In this document: positions 20,662 through 30,560 of the stretch, piece by piece | Layout of the letters: every line of letters begins with the position of its first letter | Position numbering within the stretch: the stretch's first letter is position 1 | Source of the DNA: Dasypus novemcinctus | Lineage: Eukaryota > Chordata > Mammalia > Cingulata > Dasypodidae | Direction: 5' to 3' | Assembly: GCF_030445035.2 (NCBI RefSeq) | Contig: NC_080698.1 | Location: forward strand, 3,727,501-3,791,500 | DNA: 64,000 nucleotides | Notes under the pieces: model-generated | What the model was told of the DNA's origin: nothing | The model's database searches: none | The model's input: the letters and a program-made list of their open reading frames with translations, nothing else | Position numbers and translations under genes: made by a program

Positions 20662-20667
20662 TTTATT
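20662..20667 (-). terminator. HHATL: HHATL poly(A) signal AATAAA (minus strand)
   Basis: TTTATT on the plus strand is AATAAA on the minus strand, only about 25 bp after the HHATL stop codon. The 3' UTR is therefore about 40-50 nt, with cleavage predicted near 20645. Confidence 0.8.
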
Positions 20668-20689
20668 GCCCCCCGCCGCCCCCTCCCTC

Positions 20690-23600
20690 CTAGTCCGCCT
20701 TGTCCTTGTCCTGCTGCTCCTCCTCCAGGGCCAGGGCTCGCTCGTGCTCCTTCACCAGCTGGACGCCGCAGTAGGTGACCAACAGGACGGCCAGCGTGGT
20801 CTGGGGGAACCCTGCGGGGGGGCACCCTTCTCAGTGACCCTCCTCTCCAGCCCCCGGGCCGGCCCCCGCGCCGCGACCCTCCCCCCCACCAGCCCCCTGC
20901 ACCGTGACCCCCCTCTCCCCCCCCAACGGCCCCGCACCGCGGCCCTCCTCTCCCCCCACCAGCCCCCCCGCACTGTGACCCCCCTCTTCCCCCCCAACAG
21001 CCCCGCACCGCGGCCCTCCTCTCCCCCCACCAGCCCCCCGCACTGTGACCCCCCTCTCCCCCCGCCGCGACTCTCCCCCCCCACCAGCCCCCCGCACCGT
21101 GACCCCCCTCTCCCCCCCACCGGCCCCGCGCCGCGACCCTCCCCCCCCACCAGCCTCCCCGCACCGTGACCCCCTCTCTCCCCCCACCAGCCCCCCCCGC
21201 ACCGTGACCCCCTCTCCCCACCACCGGCCCCCGCGCCGCGGCCCTCCTCCCCCCGCCACCAGCCCCCGGGCCGCCCTGCGTAGCCGCAGCGCCCGCCCTC
21301 ACCCGCCAGCAGCAGGCGCCGGGCCACCAGCTCGGTGAACTCGGGGCTGTTGAGGCTCACGAGGTTGTACATGACGATGGCCCAGAAGTTCGCGGCCCCG
21401 AAGAGCGCGCGGACGCGGCGGGACGTCTGCTCCGACACGGAGGCCTGTCCGTGGAGGCCGGGGACAGAGGGGGAGGATGGGCGGTCACTCGGGGCCCGGG
21501 GCCGCCCCGAGGCCCTGCGGCCCCGGGCTGGCGCGCTCTTTGTGGAAGATGGGGAAACTGAGGCCCAGGGAGAGCACGGACCCTTCCCACTGCCAGGCCC
21601 GCGCGCCCCCGCGCTCGTCCTCGATTGTGCTGAGGACAGTGGCCCAGAGTGGTTGGCACGGGCAGACAGCAGGCGGCCACGGACCCACGGGGTGAGCCGT
21701 TGCCCTGACAAGCAGCAGGGGATGAGCGAGTGCTGGGCTGGAGGCCAGGTGTGGCCGGGGGACCCCAGATGGGCAGTGCTGCCCCCCTGGTGGCTCGGCC
21801 GTCCCAGCCGCAGGCCCTGCTCACCTCAAGGCGGGCCAGGGGCCCCCACTCTGCCATCTTTTGCACCCAGAGCTCAAAGTTGAGGCCAAAGCAGTTGAGG
21901 AACGACCACAGGTAGACAATGTCACAAGGCCCCAGCCACAGAGTGGTGACGGCAAACGTGGCCACCGTGGCCATGAGCTCCGGGACGACCGCGGCGTGCT
22001 CCCCGCCGATGTGGTCATAGACGTACCTGAGGGGAGACGGGACGCAAGGGCACAGGGTGGGCAGAGCAGCCGGCAGCCCGTCGCCCCGGGCGCTGCCCCC
22101 TCCCGCCTTGCCCGGCTGCCAGATGGGGGGGGCTCAGCCCATCGCCGCCACCTCGTGCCGGCTACGTGCACTCCCCCCCAAGGCACCCCGTCCCGGCCCC
22201 AGCAACGTCCACGCTGAGAGCCCCAAGTCTGTCTTCAGCCGGTCCCTCTCCTGATGCGTGTATCTGGCCGCTACTGGACATCCCCACGCAAACCTGCGTC
22301 ACCACCGTCCCCCTGAGCGGCGCCACCATCCGCCCGGCTGCTCTGCGCCATCTTGGAGCCTCAGTTTCCCTCAGGGCCGATGTCCAGTTCCACCAGGCCT
22401 ATTGGCTCCGCCCAGTCCTGACCACTGCCCGGCACTCAGCTGCCCGGCGTGGCGACCACCTCCACCCCCACGGGCCATCGCAAGAGCCCCTGAGGTGGCC
22501 CCTGCCCCTGCCCCGCCCCCTTCCCCGCTGTCTGCGCTCCGGTCAGAGCATCTTCTGGTGACTCAGACCTGCTGTCGTGTTTGAATCCCTCAGCCACTGC
22601 CCCTGCAGCTAGGGCCAGAGGGCGAGCCCGCTCCCTCCCTGCAGCCAGCAGAGCCCGGGCTCCAGCCCCTGCTCCGCCCCGGCCCCTCACCCCCCTCCTC
22701 CCTCCCTCGCTGTGCTCTGGCCTTACTGGTCTTCCCTCAGACACCCGCCGGCTCCGTCCCCAGGGCCTCGGTCCCCGCGCTCGGCCCAGGCTAGCTGGAG
22801 AGGTGGCGGCGCCCGGGCGGACGCCGCGCTCGTCTCCACAGCGCTGGCCTCTTCACCCCCGGGGCAGCGCGTGCGTTCACCTGCTTAGAGTCCGTCCTCC
22901 CTCCCAGCTGAAGCCCCCAGGGCGCAGGGTCTTTGCCATGTTCACGGCGGTATCCCCAGCGTCTAGGCCTGTGCCTGGCACACAGTAGGTGCTCAATAAA
23001 CACTTGTGAAATGATCTCAGCGGCAGTGCCCACGAGTTGGTGGCTTCTCTATCCCACAGCCTCCTCGTGCCTAGGGTTTCTTCCCCACTTCCTCTCCATG
23101 GCCACCCCCGGCTCTGTCACCCCGTGAAACTTCACCCCGTCCTGCTTCCCGCTCTCCCCCAGCCCCTGCCTGGCCCCAGCGCCAGATCTTCAACCTCTGG
23201 GCCCCTCCCCTCTCTGGCGACCTCCCCCGAGCAGGTGCACAGCCCGCGAGTTAGCATGGCCTGAAAGCCGCAGCCCTGCCTCTCCCTTCCCAGCCACCTG
23301 GAGGTCCTGCCGCCCCCTGCTTCTTGCCAGGCAGCTGGGCCACCTGCTCACACCACCCGGGAGTGCTCACATCACCCAGGAGCGCTCACACCACCTGGGA
23401 GCACTCACGCCACACGGGTGCACTCACACCACCCACCCAAGTGTGCTCACACCACCCATCTGGGAGCACTCACACCACCTGGGCGTGTTCACACCACATA
23501 GGCGTGCTCAAAGCACCGGGTGTGCTTACACCACCCACCCGGGGTGCTCACACCACCCGGGAGTGCTCACGTCACCCGGGAGCGCTCACATCACACAGGC

Positions 23601-26600
23601 ACACTCACACCACCCACCCGGGCGCGCTCACACCACCCAGGAGCTCTCACACCACCCATCTGGGAGCGCTCACACTATCCAGGTGTGCTGACACTACCCA
23701 GGTGCGCTTACACCCCCCAGGTGTGCTCACACCACCCCCCGGGCGTGCTCACATCACCCAGGCGCACTCACAGCACCCACCTGGGAGTGCTCACACCACC
23801 CAGGAATGCTCACACCACCCAGGAGCTCTCACACCACCTATCTGGGAGCACTCACACCACCCAGGTGTGCCAACACCACCCACCTGGGAGTGCTCACACC
23901 CAGTAGTCATGCTCACACCACCCGGGAGTGCTCACACCACCCAGGAGTGCTCACACCACCCACCTGGGAGTGCTCACCCCACCCAGGAATGCTCATACCA
24001 CCCAGGAGCTCTCACACCACCTATCTGGGAGCGCTTGCACCACCCAGGTATGCTGACACCACCCACCTGGGAGCGCTCACACCCAGCAAGCATGCTCACA
24101 CCCCCCGGGAGTGCTCACACCACCCAGGCGTGCTCACACCATCCAGGTGCGCTCACACCACCCATCTGGGAGAGCTCATACCACCCGGGAATGCTCACAC
24201 GACCTGGGAGCTCTCACACCTCCTGGGAGCACTCGCACCTCCTCTGCACTGCCCATGCCCCCGGTTCCTCCAGTCGCTCCTTCCTCATGCTCTGAACTGG
24301 AAAACAACCTCACTCTCCTGCACACGGGTGTGGGGAGGGCTCCATGCTGCATGCCGTGCCCCCGGCCCTGTGCCTCTTAGCTGGCGACTGCCTCCTGCTT
24401 CTGGGGATGGCGGAGGCCTGCAGGTGGACCCCTCACTGGCCACACCACTGGCCGCCCTTCCACGTCCACCAGCTCTCCCCCACCCAGCCCTGGGCCTCCA
24501 CGTGGCACCTCGGGACCCCACTCCAGTCACTGCCCCTGCTTCCTCCTCTCGGCACGGAGCGTGCCCTGTCATCCCCCGGCTCTGGAACCTCCCACATCTC
24601 CCGTCAGCAGGTCCCTTCATCTGCAGCCCAGGCCTCGTCCTGGAGCTGTCTGCTCTCCCCTACAGCTGCCCAGTTCCCCACCCTCCTCCCCTGCCGCCCC
24701 TGCAGGGCAAGGCTGAAGACCTCCACGTCATGAACATGGTGCCCGTCTCCAGCATCCGGGCCCTGGCGGCACCTGGCCCGGTGTCCCTGCTGCTCCCAGA
24801 AGCCTGTCTTCCCATGGCTTCCAGTGTGGGTCCTCCTGACCTTCTGACCAGTCCTTCCCACCCCACCCGGGGTCCCCCAGGCCAACCGCAGCCTTCCCTT
24901 TGTGCCTGCTCTCCTCCTACCCCGCGCCGTGGCCTGGAGACCACACGCGTGGCCACGCGGAATTCCAGCAGAGCTCCAGACTCCTCCGCACAGGTGCCCA
25001 GCCTCTACACCCCCTCCACCCAGCTCGGGATCTCCAGTGAGACGTTTCCAAAGCTGGACCTGGGGCTGGGAACTAGGTCCCAGTGGGTGATAGGAATCTG
25101 GGAGGTACTGCCCCCTTCTTCCCCAGTGCCCGGCCCGGCCTTGCTGCCCGTCTCCTGTCTCTCCACCTCTAGGGCTCCCGCCCGAGACCCAGCCCTCGGC
25201 AGTGACCTCCTCACTGCTTTCCTTGCTCCTCTGGCCCAGAGATGACCTTTAAAAATGGGGGTGCCCTGCAAGATGGCCGCGACACCCCCCTTCCCCAAAC
25301 TCACTTGCAGAGCCAGTCGTTGATGCCGCGGTCAAAGTGCCTGTTGAGCGAGGGCAGACGAAGGGCCCATGAGGCGGGCGCGTGGCTCCCAGGCACGGCG
25401 GAGGGTGAGGAGGGAGGGCGGGGGTCCCAGGGCACGCCCCCGCCCAGGCACTCACGTTTCCGCAAAGACATAGAGCGCCGTGATGCACTTGGGGGGCTGG
25501 GGCGGGTCGAGGTGGTCCAGGCGGGCCACGGTGTTGACCACGCCGAAGAGCACGGCCGCCTTCACCCAGTCGTACACCAGGTTGGAGTAGGCGAGGCCCG
25601 CTGGGGACAGGGCGCCGTCACCCCCTGGGGGGCGAGGCGCCGGCCCTGCCCCCCAGACCCCCAAATCCCCGGCGTTGAGCCTGGCCCTGCCCCGCGAGAC
25701 CTCTCCTCCTTGCGCTGGGGAGGTCCTGGGTGCCCGCAAAGACGGTCGCCCATGGGGAAAGGAGCCGAGTCGCTGCTCTGGCCTCCTGGGGGTGGGCGTG
25801 TGCGAGACCAACCCCCCGCCCCCCGCAGGGTCTGCGCCTTCTCCGGCCTGGCCTCCCCAGCGCGCGAGTGGGGCGCGGGGCGTGCGTGGCCGGCGGCACT
25901 CACCCAGGGCGCTGTCGGGGAGGCGGCTGGCGAACCGGAGGTCGCCGGGGATGGCGAGGATGTAGAAGAAGTGGAAGAAGAGGTCCACGGCCACCACGGC
26001 CGCCGCGCTGAGCCCGGCCTGCGCGCGGATGCGCCACAGCTCCCCCTCGCGCCGCGCGGGATCGGCCTGGCTCACCTGGGGACGCCACGGTCTGAGGGGG
26101 GCGGCAGGCCCTGCCCGAGGGTGGAGACGGGCGGCCGGGGGTGTGGGGAAGGGGCTCAGCCCGCCCCGGGAGACCCCGGCTGGAAGGGGGGACTCCGCTG
26201 GGGCGGGAGGGGGACATCCGCGCCCTACGTACGAGGCAGGCCCTCCCGGGGTCTGGCGGGGGAGGGGGCGCCCTGGAGAGGGGGTGCCCGAGAGAGGGGC
26301 GCGCCTAGGGAAGGAGGCGCCTGGGGGAGGGGAGCGCCTGGAGGAGGGGGCGCCCGGGGGAGGGGCGCCTAGGGGAGGGGGCGCCCCGGGGGAGGGGCAC
26401 GCCTGGGGGAAGGGCGCCTCTGGGGAGGGGACACCTCGGGGAGGGGGTGCCCGGGGGAGAGGCGCCTGGGGGAAGGGTGCCTCTGGGGGAGGGGACGCCT
26501 CGGGGAGGGGGCGCCCGGGGAAGGGGCGCCTGGGGGAAGGGCGCCTCTGGGGGAGGGGACGCCTCGGGGAGGGGGCGCCCAGGGAAGGGGCGCCTGGGGG

Positions 26601-28615
26601 AAGGGCGCCTCTGGGGAGGGGACGCCTCGGGCAGGGCGCGCCCGGGCTAGGGGCGCCTGGGGGAAGGGCGTGTCTGGGGGAGGGTCTCCTCGGGGAGGGG
26701 CGCCTGCCCGGGAGTCCCATCCGAGGTCCGGGGCCCCTTCCGGAGGGGAGGCCCAGTGGCGGGCGGCCCGGGCGCCCCTACCTGAGCGTGGAAGCGGTCG
26801 AAGGTCATGACCGGCCCGAAGAAGAAGAAGGGCAGGTAGAAGTTGTACCTGAGCAGGTCGGCCAGCGAGTGGCGGCGGCCAGGGCGGGCGCAGCTCTCCA
26901 GCGCGAAGCTGGTGCAGCGCAGCGCCGTCAGCCCGCTGCCCCCGTGGAACAGCACCTCTTGGAGACCAAAAGTGCCCGTTACAAACCCGCTCTGGATGGG
27001 AGAGAACGGGCGCCGGCTGAGCAGGTGCCCCCGCCCCGGGAGCCCCCCGCGGCGGCCTGCTCCGCTCCTCCCACCCCTGTGCCGGGCCGGGCAGCCACGG
27101 AGGGCCTGTCTCCCTTCGAGGGGGCGCCTCTGCGGGGGGTGAGGACGTGTGTGGAGACCCTGGGGAAGCAAAGGCTTCGGATGGGCCCAGGGGTTTGGGG
27201 TCCCATCCCAACACCCTCCACCCTCACCCCACCCGTGCCCACCTGCCAGGAGAGGAGGGGGTCGAACTTGAAGGAGGCGAGGCTGGCCAGGCCGAGGCCG
27301 AGGCAGAGCCAGGGCCGGCCCAGGAGCGAGGCCACGTAGAGGCCCACGCAGTGGCCGAGCAGCAGCAGCAGGTAGCCAGGGCCCATCGTGCCCGCCACGG
27401 CCAGGGCGCCGTACACGGCATAGGTCCAGGAGCGGAGCTGCGGGGAGGGGACGGCGCCGGTCTGCCTGCGTGCAGCCGGGCGCAGGCCCCCAGCAGGGGT
27501 CCCCCCAGGCCTGTGGCCGAGGACGCCCCGGGGGCCTGGCTCACCTGAGGGGCCACCATCGTGCAGAGCTTAGCGAACAGCACGTGTCCGGAGAGCGCGA
27601 AGACGATGACGTTGCGGAAGGAGGTGAACCACATCACCCACTCGAAGTCAGCCACGTCCTGGGCAGCGCGGGGCGGAGGGGTGCGGAGGGGGCCGGCCCC
27701 CCGCTCGGTCAGACCCAGCGCCTCCCCAGCCCCGGGTCCTGAGGTCCTTCTGTGCCCCTCCGAGGGGAGCAGGCAGGGAAGGGCAGAGGGTGGTCAGCAC
27801 GTCGCCTTGTTCGGGGGCCCTGGGGGCTCCCGCCGCGGGTGGCTTGACCTATGGGGCCCCTTTCCTGGATGAGCGGGGCCTGAGGTAGGGGGAGGGGGAC
27901 AGAGAGACCAGGCTTGGGGCTGCCCCAGGAGGGTACGGGAGGGGCCAGCGGAGAAACTGGGGGTGCTGGAGCTCGAGCCAGAGACCCTCCCCACCGTGGG
28001 CCTCGGTTTACCCTCTGTTAAAGGGAGCGCCCGTAACAGGGACGGGGGAGCTGCGCCGGGCTTGGGGACCCGCGGCAGCCTCAGGACGGGGCACCTACCA
28101 TCTTGCGGCCGAGGTACTCCCAGCCCGGCCGCACCGACTCGCGGAGGGCTCTCCTGTGGGCACCATCTGGGAGCAGAGCGCGGCCTGAGGGGAAGGCCCC
28201 CCCCCCCCCCGGAACCCTGCTGCCTCCCCCCGGCCCCCGCAGGCTCCCCCCGGCCCCTCAGCCGGCTCCCCTGCCGGGTCCCCCGCCGACTGCCCCTGGG
28301 CCCCCGGCCGGCTCCCCCCCGGCCCCTGGCCAGCTCTCTGGGCCCACCCCAGCCCCCCGCTGGTTCCACCCGCTGCATGTGTGCTCAGGTCTCCAGCCGT
28401 GTCCCTGGCTGGCTCGGGGTGGCCTGGGGTCACGTCCCTGTGTCCCTGGGGTGGCACCTTGCCCGGCCCAGCCCTGGGAGCACCCGCTGGCGCCCGCCTG
28501 CCGCCGTACCTTGGGACGCCTCCAGCAGGCCGCGGCCGGCGTAGGCCAGGGCCCCGCTCAGCACCAGGGAGTAGAGGCCCAGCTCGGCCGCGGGCAGCGC
28601 CGTCTTGAGGCCCAT
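20690..28615 (-). CDS. HHATL: HHATL (hedgehog acyltransferase-like; GUP1 homologue), complete coding region
   Basis: Multipass ER membrane protein of the MBOAT superfamily, reported to dampen SHH palmitoylation by HHAT and abundant in heart and skeletal muscle. Exons in transcript order: 28615-28510, 28166-28099, 27658-27545, 27437-27243, 26991-26782, 26075-25904, 25600-25456, 25340-25305, 22026-21825, 21444-21303, 20811-20690. They give 503 codons plus TAG (human 504), all phases agreeing. Start [16 protein letters not shown]; end [12 protein letters not shown]. Hydrophobic helices include [19 protein letters not shown] and [16 protein letters not shown]. The MBOAT histidine position reads WLGP (Leu380), so acyl transfer is unlikely. 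A CCAG acceptor just before the ATG implies a 5' noncoding exon upstream. One coding exon is only 36 nt. Confidence 0.96.
20860..21290. repeat. C-rich minisatellite filling HHATL last intron
   Basis: Repeats of CCCCCACCAGCCCCCCGCAC-CGTGACCCCCCTCT with a period of about 33-40 bp and many indels, in the 491-bp intron between the last two coding exons. On the HHATL strand it is G-rich. Confidence 0.93.
21535..21650 (+). mobile_element. MIR fragment in HHATL intron
   Basis: GGAAGATGGGGAAACTGAGG then CCCAGGGAGAGCACGG, the MIR core. Downstream sequence fits only loosely. Confidence 0.5.
22027..22924. other. HHATL intron 8 proximal part, nothing recognised
   Basis: GC-rich, pyrimidine-rich sequence. 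No additional exon or RNA gene was supported. Confidence 0.45.
22925..23010 (+). mobile_element. MIR/L2 3'-end fragment
   Basis: GCGCAGGGTCTTTGCC, TATCCCCAGCGTCTAGGCC, TGCCTGGCACACAGTAGGTG, CTCAATAAACACTTGTGAAA: the shared 3' tail of old MIR/L2-type elements. Confidence 0.6.
23345..24245. repeat. minisatellite, about 18-27-bp units, in HHATL intron 8
   Basis: Around 45 copies of (G)TGCTCACACCACCC plus a variable four-to-ten-base spacer (GGGAG, AGGAG, ACCTGGGAG, ATCTGGGAG). Higher-order blocks of 80-120 bp recur around 23600, 23840 and 24020, which suggests growth by block duplication. Confidence 0.95.
24246..25304. other. HHATL intron 8 distal part, nothing recognised
   Basis: Pyrimidine-rich unique-looking sequence. 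Open frames here carry on from the repeat above and show no domains. Confidence 0.45.
26245..26710. repeat. G-rich minisatellite in HHATL intron 5
   Basis: Units around GGGGAGGGGGCGCCCGGGG and GGGGCGCCTGGGGGAAGGGC, repeated at 16-17 bp and as higher-order blocks of about 68 bp (GGGACGCCTCGGGGAGGGGG recurs). It ends about 70 bp before the adjoining exon. Confidence 0.93.
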
Positions 28616-30447
28616 GGCCTGGGGGGCTGGGGACACGGGCTGGGTGAGGGCCCCTGCCGGCCCCACCGCTCGGGGCCCCACTCAGGCATCAGCCCCTGCT
28701 CCCCGGCCCTCCCAGGCCCCCCGTGCCCCGCCCCGCCGGCTCTCGGGAAGGCTCCCCTCAGCCGACTTCCCCGCCCTCCCGCACTCCCGCCTGTCGGGGG
28801 GGCCTGTCCCCCTCTGCCTCAACCAGGGCCGAGGCCCCGACGGCCCTCGTGTGGAGAAGCCCCTCCTGCGTCGCCTCAGTCACGTGCCTGACCCCGAGGG
28901 TCTCCTGCTGCAGGACCCTCGTGCTCCTCCCCAGCCTCTCCTGCAACCCCCGCTCCCCTCCCTGGGCCCCCCTCCCTGGGCCCCCCTCCCTGGGCACCCT
29001 TCCTTCCCTGAAACCCCCGCCCTGCCCAGGCCCTGCCCCAGCCCTCCCCCCTGCCCGCGGCCACGCAGGCCCCCGCAGCGCCGGCCAGGGACCGGGTGGC
29101 CGTGCCCTCCAGCGGGCAACGCGGGCGGCAGGCGGGCCAGGGCGCTGGCCGCTGTCCAGGGTGCTGACAGGTGCTGCGCAGCCGCCCGACCCGGCCAGAG
29201 CCGGGCGTCCCCAGATCTGCCCTCCGCCGGCCCCCGCACCCTTCCACCCTCTCCAGCCTGGCCTGGGGCATCCCAAGGGCCCCGCGGCCACAGGCCATCG
29301 GGACTCGGGCCCGAATTAAAACGAGGAGCATGTCCAGGCGCCCCTCCCCGGCCAGGCAGGTGCGGCCACCTCCCCCCAGAGCTCCCCCCAGGCCCCCCGC
29401 AGCCCCACAGCCAGGCCCCTCGGCCCCCACAGCCGGCAGCTCCCCGTCATTCAGCTAAAGGGTCGTGGGTGGCGAGGTCACCCGGCAAGCGGGGGGTGCC
29501 CTGCTGCCTCCCTCAGGGCCGGTGTCCTCCGCGAGCCCCTCGGACCCTCAGGTCAGGGCAGGCCGTCCACCCAGGCGGGGGCCACCGGGCCTGACCTCTG
29601 CCGAGCCGAGGCGCCTCCTCTCCGGCCAGGTGGGGGTAGGGTGGCTCTGGGGATCGGGTTAATGGAGCAGGAGCTTGAAACCGGAGCAGGGAGCCGAGCC
29701 CACGAAACAGCTTCGTCAGCCGCCGCCTCCTCGCCGCCTTCCAATTTTAGCTCCCCCTGGCCGGTGCGGGTGTCCCCAGCGAGGCCGCTGTGGGCAGGGC
29801 CAGAGCTGGACCCCCGCCCGGGCCCTCTGCCCTAGACCCCCGGGCAGGGCCGTCCCGGGGACACAGGGGCGCCCCGGCCCTACCTGGCCCAGGTGCACCG
29901 GGGCGCAGCCCACCCTGGGGCCTGGGATGAGGGGCCGGTGGGCCCCTGGGTCTCGGGGCGCCGAGTCGCTGCCTCCCCGGCCCGCACTGACCTTGACGAG
30001 GCTGTGAGGGACCCTGGCACGCTGCCCACCTCGGGGCTCCGGGGTCCTGCGTCTGACCGTGCGTCCGTCTGACCGGCTGGGCGCTGGGGCCACAGAGGGG
30101 TGTGTCCAGCCCTGGGGTCCCCACCCCCTCAGGGCCGCGAGTGGTGAGTGGTGACAGCGGGGGGGGGGGGGGCAGGGAGGAGGTGGCCTTCCCGGAGCCA
30201 GCTGAGTGGAGCCGGGCGCTGCAGAGCTGCTGGCCACAGGGCGCCACGGGGAGGATGGGACGGGGTGGGGGCGGGGAGGGCAGCCGGCGGTGGCGGCGGC
30301 GCTTGGGCAGGTCAACCTGGGCCCACCTCCACCTGCCCCCCGCCCCCTTCTTCAGCGAGCCTTCCTGGCGGCCCCCTCCCCGCTCACACCCGCACACCCT
30401 CGTGTCCCTCTCCTGGAGTGCAGCCCCCACCCAGTGCTGCCCGGCAG

Positions 30448-30560
30448 ACTCACCTCGCTGCCTGCCCGGGGTCCTGGGCACCAGGGGCGGGGGCAGGGCT
30501 CGCGGAGGGGTGGCTGGGGGACCCCCACCAGCCCCATCCCGGAACGTCCCTGGGCAAGGC
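30448..30560 (-). promoter_or_regulatory. HHATL: candidate HHATL 5' noncoding exon ending in a strong donor
   Basis: On the minus strand, GCAGCGAG followed by GTGAGTCTG (exon end at 30454) is a near-perfect splice donor. A good acceptor (CCCCCCAG) sits directly before the HHATL ATG at 28615, so this could be the first exon with a 1.8-kb intron. No TATA was found upstream. Transcript data would be needed; other donors, for example near 29884, are possible. Confidence 0.25.

Noticed and set aside
23324-25245. Histidine/threonine-rich repetitive frames (HTTxxxSHHPG type)
   Set aside because: Translation of the HHATL intron 8 minisatellite and its flank. Not spliced into HHATL, whose frame is complete without it.
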